Below are positions 6,353 through 9,971 of a stretch of DNA of 9,971 nt, one piece after another. The stretch covers positions 1 to 9,971 of the forward strand of contig JACCUS010000501.1 of the NCBI GenBank assembly GCA_013811715.1, read 5' to 3'. This DNA is from Nocardioidaceae bacterium. Lineage in GTDB: Bacteria > Actinomycetota > Actinomycetes > Propionibacteriales > Nocardioidaceae. A model generated the notes under the pieces. It did no database searches and had not been told where the DNA came from. It was given only the letters and a program-made list of their open reading frames with translations. The stretch's first letter is position 1, and each line of letters opens with the position of its first letter. The translations under genes and the position numbers were made by a program.

Positions 6353-8042
6353 TGAGCTCTCGATCAGCTCACTCGGCGTCATCGAGGCCGCGTCCCTGGA
6401 GTTCGGTCCCGGCCTCAACGTCGTGACGGGTGAGACAGGCGCCGGAAAGACCATGGTCGTCACCGCGCTCGGCTTGCTGCTGGGAGCGCGGGCGGACCCG
6501 GGGATCGTTCGGGCGGGCGAACCGAGGGCACGGGTCGAAGGACGCATCCGCGTGGCGTCCCAGGGCGCAGTGGCGGCGCGGGCGGTGGCCGCCGGCGCCG
6601 CCCTCGACGACGACTCGCTGCTGCTGGCGCGCACGGTCTCGGGCGAGGGCAGGTCGAAGGCGAGGGCAGGTGGGGCAGGGGTCCCGGCCGCGACCCTGGC
6701 GGCGCTGGCAGCCGACCTCGTCGTGATCCACGGGCAGTCCGACCAACAACAGCTGCTGCTGCCGAGCCGGCAACGGCAGAGCCTGGACGCCTACGGAGAC
6801 GAGACCTCCGGGCTGCGTTTGGGCTACCAGGCGGTGTTCGATCGGCTGAAGAACGTCGAGAGAGACCTCGAGGAGGTGGTCACCCGAGCCCGGGAGCATG
6901 CCCAGGAGGCGGACATGTTGCGATTCGGGCTCGGGGAGATCGGGGAGGTCGCTCCGCAACCAGACGAAGACGCCGAGCTGCGGGCCGAGGAATCGCGACT
7001 GGGCCATGTCGACGGGCTTCGGCGGGCTGCCGAGGCGGCCCGCGTCGCGCTGGCCGGCCACCCGGACGGCCCCGACGCGGTCGATGCGCTGGCGCTGGTG
7101 GCGGTGGCCCGCAAGAGTCTCGAGTCGGAGCGCGACCACGACCCTCGGTTGGCTCAACTCGCCGAGGCGCTGGCGGGGGCGTCGTACGCACTGGCCGATG
7201 CCGCCGCCGACATCGCGTCCTACTCGACGTCCCTCGACACCGACCCGGCACGACTGGGCTGGGTGCAGGACCGACGGGCGGTGCTCGGGGGGCTGTTCCG
7301 CAAGTACGGCGACACGGTGGCCGAGGTGCTGTCCTGGTCCGAGCGATCGGTGAAGCGGCTCACCGAGCTGGAAGGAGACGACGCCCGGGTCGACGACTTA
7401 CGCGCCGAGCGCGAACGGCTCCGTGCCAGCCTGCTCGACGAGGGCGGCCGGCTGACAAGGGCCAGAAGGCACGCGGCCGACGATCTCGCGACACGGGTGA
7501 GCGCCGAGCTGCACGGACTCGCGATGCCGCATGCCAAGTTCGACATCGCAGTGACCGAGCTGCCCGAGCCGCTGCGCGAGGGGCTCGACGAGGTCGGCTT
7601 CCTGCTCGCCGCCCACGACGGCGCGGAGGCGCGCCCGCTCCAACGAGGTGCCTCTGGCGGCGAGCTGTCTCGGGTGATGCTCGCGCTCGAGGTGTGCCTG
7701 GCGGGCACCGAGCCGGTCCCGACGATGATCTTCGACGAGGTCGACGCGGGCGTCGGCGGCAAGGCCGCGGTGGAGGTGGGTCGCCGACTGGCCCGGCTGG
7801 CACGCTCGGTGCAGGTCGTCGTGGTCACTCATCTGCCCCAGGTGGCCGCCTTCGCCGACCAGCACTACGTCGTCGTCAAGAGCAGCGACGGCAGCGTCAC
7901 CACCAGCGGTGTCCGTGAGCTCGACGAGGCGGGGCGGCGCAGCGAGCTGTCCCGGATGCTTGCGGGGCTGGAGGACTCTGAGACCGCCCTGGCTCACGCC
8001 GACGAGCTGGTCCGGCTTGCCGAGCGCGAGCGCGGCGGATGA
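6345..8042 (+). CDS. recN: DNA repair ATPase RecN
   Basis: RecN is an SMC-like ATPase recruited early to DNA double-strand breaks, where it aids recombinational repair. The 565-residue length is usual (about 550-590). The N-terminus (MLDELSISSLGVIE, then GLNVVTGETGAGKTM) holds the Walker A motif GETGAGKT at 29-36. The Q-loop region HGQSDQQQLL begins at residue 129. A long charged helical region of about residues 160-400 forms the coiled-coil arms. The ABC signature ASGGELSRVMLALE begins at 436, and Walker B MIFDEVDAGVGG has Asp464-Glu465. A late TH-LPQVAAFAD segment matches the family H-loop. The GTG at 6345 is supported by GAGGT (6333-6337) seven bases upstream and by the start of known RecN proteins; it overlaps the end of nadK by 8 nt. 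A longer in-frame opening upstream is merely nadK sequence in another frame. Confidence 0.96.
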   Translation: MLDELSISSLGVIEAASLEFGPGLNVVTGETGAGKTMVVTALGLLLGARADPGIVRAGEPRARVEGRIRVASQGAVAARAVAAGAALDDDSLLLARTVSGEGRSKARAGGAGVPAATLAALAADLVVIHGQSDQQQLLLPSRQRQSLDAYGDETSGLRLGYQAVFDRLKNVERDLEEVVTRAREHAQEADMLRFGLGEIGEVAPQPDEDAELRAEESRLGHVDGLRRAAEAARVALAGHPDGPDAVDALALVAVARKSLESERDHDPRLAQLAEALAGASYALADAAADIASYSTSLDTDPARLGWVQDRRAVLGGLFRKYGDTVAEVLSWSERSVKRLTELEGDDARVDDLRAERERLRASLLDEGGRLTRARRHAADDLATRVSAELHGLAMPHAKFDIAVTELPEPLREGLDEVGFLLAAHDGAEARPLQRGASGGELSRVMLALEVCLAGTEPVPTMIFDEVDAGVGGKAAVEVGRRLARLARSVQVVVVTHLPQVAAFADQHYVVVKSSDGSVTTSGVRELDEAGRRSELSRMLAGLEDSETALAHADELVRLAERERGG

Positions 8043-8064
8043 GTTCTGACAAGATTACGACACG

Positions 8065-9243
8065 ATGAGACTGAGCCTGCGTAGATCGAGGTCCCGCGAG
8101 CTGTCGGGAATCTCCGGGACGGCGCGAGTGGACCGTCGAACCCGCACCCTCGTCAAGCGGGCACAGCCGGGTGACATCGCCATCATCGACCATGTCGATA
8201 TCGACCGCGGCGCCGCCAGCGCCCTGGTCGAGGCACGGGTGGCCGCTGTCATCAACCTCGCCCCGTCCATCTCGGGGAGGTACCCGAACCTCGGCCCTGA
8301 GGTCCTCATCGAGGCCGGCGTCGCGCTGATCGACGGCGTGCAGGCCAAGGTGTTCAGCGCAGTCAACGAAGGCGACGAGATCCGGGTCGAGGGCGACACG
8401 ATCTACCAGGGAGACGTCGCGATCGGATCGGGCCGCCGACACGATGCGGAGTCTGTGGCCGCCGCGCTCGAGGCCTCCAGAGACGGGATGGCGAGTCAGC
8501 TGGAGGCCTTCAGCACCAATGCGATCGAGCACCTTCGGCGAGAGCAGGACATGCTCCTCGACGGCGAGGGCGTCCCGCCCCTGGATACGGCAGTCGAGGG
8601 GCGGCAGGTGCTCATCGTGGTTCGCGCCTTCGACTACAGGTCCGACCTGCGGGCGTTGAAGACGTACATCAAGGAGAACTCGCCGGTGCTGATCGGCGTC
8701 GACGGGGGGGCGGACGCACTCATCGAGGCGGGGTACCGGCCCGACCTGGTCGTCACCGACGGCGACGAGATCAGCGACCTCGCGCTGCGATGCGGGGCCG
8801 AGGTGGTGGCGGTGGCGACGGCCGACGGCCGGGTGCGCGGATCCGACCGGGTCGATCGACTCGGCGTCAGCTACGCCACCATCGCCACTGGCGGGACCGT
8901 GGAGGATGCGGCGATGCTGGTGGCGCACGCCCACCATGCGGAGCTGATCGTGGTGGCCGGCTCGCACTCGACCCTGGTCGAGTTCCTCGACCAGGGTCGC
9001 TCCGGGATGGCGACCTCGTTCCTGACCCGCGCCACCGTCGGTTCTCGGCTCGTGCATGCCAAGGCCGTTGCTCCGCTGTACCACAACCGCATCCGCGGCT
9101 GGATGGTGCTGCTGCTCCTCGTGCTCGCCCTCGCCGCGGTGGCTGCGGCCATCGGGACGACCCCGGTCGGGCAGGACTGGTGGGAGGACATCAAGCGGTG
9201 GTCCGTCGACGTGGTCGGCTGGGGCCGGGAGCGGATGAGTTGA
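8065..9243 (+). CDS. steA: SteA, putative cytokinetic ring/septation protein
   Basis: SteA was described in Corynebacterium glutamicum as a divisome-associated protein that works with SteB in septation and envelope assembly; the homologue is Rv1697. The 392-residue protein shows the family N-terminus GTARVDRRTRTLVKR..PGDIAIIDH, the block SISGRYPNLGPEVLIEAGV, and a central domain with VLIGVDGGADALIEAGYRPDLVVTDGDE (about 213-240) that recalls the thiamine pyrophosphokinase fold. The motif STLVEFLDQGRSGM follows. Near the C-terminus a membrane helix (GWMVLLLLVLALAAVAAAIG, about 345-364) suggests anchoring, with a short tail after it. The ATG is 22 nt after recN; no Shine-Dalgarno sequence is evident, so expression may depend on coupling to recN. 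Whether the central domain binds a nucleotide or cofactor is unknown; the catalytic residues of the kinase family are not obviously complete. Confidence 0.92.
   Translation: MRLSLRRSRSRELSGISGTARVDRRTRTLVKRAQPGDIAIIDHVDIDRGAASALVEARVAAVINLAPSISGRYPNLGPEVLIEAGVALIDGVQAKVFSAVNEGDEIRVEGDTIYQGDVAIGSGRRHDAESVAAALEASRDGMASQLEAFSTNAIEHLRREQDMLLDGEGVPPLDTAVEGRQVLIVVRAFDYRSDLRALKTYIKENSPVLIGVDGGADALIEAGYRPDLVVTDGDEISDLALRCGAEVVAVATADGRVRGSDRVDRLGVSYATIATGGTVEDAAMLVAHAHHAELIVVAGSHSTLVEFLDQGRSGMATSFLTRATVGSRLVHAKAVAPLYHNRIRGWMVLLLLVLALAAVAAAIGTTPVGQDWWEDIKRWSVDVVGWGRERMS
8968..9000 (+). repeat. Perfect 14-bp inverted repeat inside steA
   Basis: CGACCCTGGTCGAG at 8969-8982 is the exact reverse complement of CTCGACCAGGGTCG at 8986-8999, leaving a three-base loop TTC. 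The hairpin would be very stable in mRNA. It lies over codons for the conserved stretch STLVEFLDQGRS, so part of the symmetry may come from coding constraint (Leu-Val-Glu against Leu-Asp-Gln codons). Confidence 0.8.
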
Positions 9244-9971
9244 GCGGTCTGCGCCGATACCTGTACGCCGTCCTCGCGGTGTGTGTCGCGTTCGCTGCCG
9301 GGGTTGCCCTGGCCGGCGGCCCACTCCAACGCGACCAGGGAACCGACCGGACCGAGGAGCTGACTGCCAGCAACGCCGAGCTGTCCGACGAGATCACCCA
9401 GCTCGAGCAGGGTCAGGTGTTCGACGAGGCCATGAGTCAGGTGACCGGGAGCCGGCTGCTGGACGACCAGCTCGACGGCCGGACTGTCTCACTTGTGGCG
9501 TTGCCCGGCGTCCCGGACGACACCGTGCGCGGCGTGTCCAACGCCGTGCGTGATGCCGGCGGCATGCTGGTCGTCACCGCCCGCGTCTCGCCCACCTACG
9601 TCGACCCGGCCCAGCGGACGTACGTCGACAGCGTCGCCGACAACTCCGCAGACGGCCCCGAGGTCATCCCCGGGGCCGAGCAGGGGGAGACCTACGAGCG
9701 CATGGGCGCGCTCGTCGCCCGCGCGTACGTCGGCAGTGGCGACGACACCCTGTTCGACGACGTGGCAGCCAAGATCGACTCCGAGCTGCAAGGCGCGGAG
9801 CTGCTCGAGGTCAAAGGCGAGATCATCAGACGCGGCCAGCTGGTCGCCGTACTCGCGTCGGGAGATCACGGGGGCGACGACCAGACCTCGGCAGGGAACC
9901 TGATCAGATCCGAGCTGATAGACGCGTTGGCGGACGGCGCTGACGCGGTGCTGGTCGCCGGCCCGCCGACC
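9240..9971 (+). CDS. steB: SteB / MctB-family protein (copper transporter-like), truncated by the window end
   Basis: The reading frame stays open from TTG 9240 to the last base (244 codons), so the C-terminus lies outside. The start is supported by GGGAG (9227-9231) eight bases upstream, by the TTGA overlap with the steA stop, and by the typical N-terminus: a short basic stretch (SGLRRYLY) then one hydrophobic helix (AVLAVCVAFAAGVALAGGPL, about residues 9-28). A short coiled coil follows (TEELTASNAELSDEITQLEQ, about 37-56), then a mixed alpha/beta extracytoplasmic region. Homologues include Rv1698 (MctB), linked to copper homeostasis and outer-membrane channel activity in M. tuberculosis, and SteB, the SteA partner in C. 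glutamicum. Next to steA, the division-related role is the better guess here; a copper function is not visible from sequence, since no Cys/His/Met metal cluster is seen. Confidence 0.9.
   Translation, partial: MSGLRRYLYAVLAVCVAFAAGVALAGGPLQRDQGTDRTEELTASNAELSDEITQLEQGQVFDEAMSQVTGSRLLDDQLDGRTVSLVALPGVPDDTVRGVSNAVRDAGGMLVVTARVSPTYVDPAQRTYVDSVADNSADGPEVIPGAEQGETYERMGALVARAYVGSGDDTLFDDVAAKIDSELQGAELLEVKGEIIRRGQLVAVLASGDHGGDDQTSAGNLIRSELIDALADGADAVLVAGPPT

Noticed and set aside
6369..7157. 262-codon minus-strand frame inside recN
   Set aside because: It is antisense to the Walker A and Q-loop regions of recN; no recognisable protein results.
8043..8064. Possible promoter or ribosome site in the recN-steA gap
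   Set aside because: The 22 bases hold no purine-rich ribosome site and no proper TANNNT box at a suitable spacing.
7897..9324. 475-codon open frame on the minus strand across steA
   Set aside because: It lies antisense to steA, which has clear family motifs and a membrane helix. The antisense translation is Arg/His/Asp-rich low-complexity sequence typical of shadow frames in high-GC DNA.

Overview
The window is high-GC chromosomal DNA whose gene content, frequent GTG/TTG starts, ATGA-type overlaps and gene order mark it as actinobacterial (Actinomycetota). The order TPR protein, HAD phosphatase, tlyA, nadK, recN, steA, steB matches, as I recall it, the Mycobacterium tuberculosis Rv1691-Rv1698 block. 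The extra SSB-like gene, the DUF1015 gene and the style of the proteins suggest a Nocardioides-like member of the Propionibacteriales. That family-level placement is an inference; the phylum is secure.

Layout: positions 1 to about 353 are the 3' end of a 23S rRNA gene (domain VI, with the A-loop and sarcin-ricin loop visible), followed by a spacer of about 100 nt, a complete 5S rRNA (about 456-572) and a strong hairpin terminator (582-615) that closes the ribosomal operon. Next on the + strand come a TPR protein with a disordered, repeat-bearing N-terminus (700-1683) and a short, divergent SSB/OB-fold protein without the usual acidic tail (1787-2203). A DUF1015 gene lies on the opposite strand (3476-2238), convergent with the SSB-like gene and divergent from the next cluster. 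From 3523 to the window end runs a tightly packed + strand operon: HAD-IIA phosphatase, tlyA, a possible 15-codon leader ORF, nadK, recN, steA and steB (cut by the window edge). Genes in it overlap by a few bases or are separated by at most 22 nt between stop and next annotated start.

How the genes relate: TlyA 2'-O-methylates rRNA in the family, NadK makes NADP, RecN is an SMC-like double-strand-break repair ATPase, and SteA/SteB are a membrane-linked pair implicated in cell division and envelope assembly in Corynebacteriales. The grouping is a conserved actinobacterial housekeeping neighbourhood rather than an accessory island. I see no transposase, integrase, CRISPR array, tRNA, toxin-antitoxin or phage-defence system.

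The points most worth following up are small: a leader ORF that ends on the nadK start codon in an ATGA overlap, a tail-less SSB paralogue, a likely leaderless GTG start for the DUF1015 gene, an alternative pairing partner for the 5S terminal helix, a perfect 14-bp hairpin inside steA, and in-frame tandem repeats at the N-termini of two adjacent genes.
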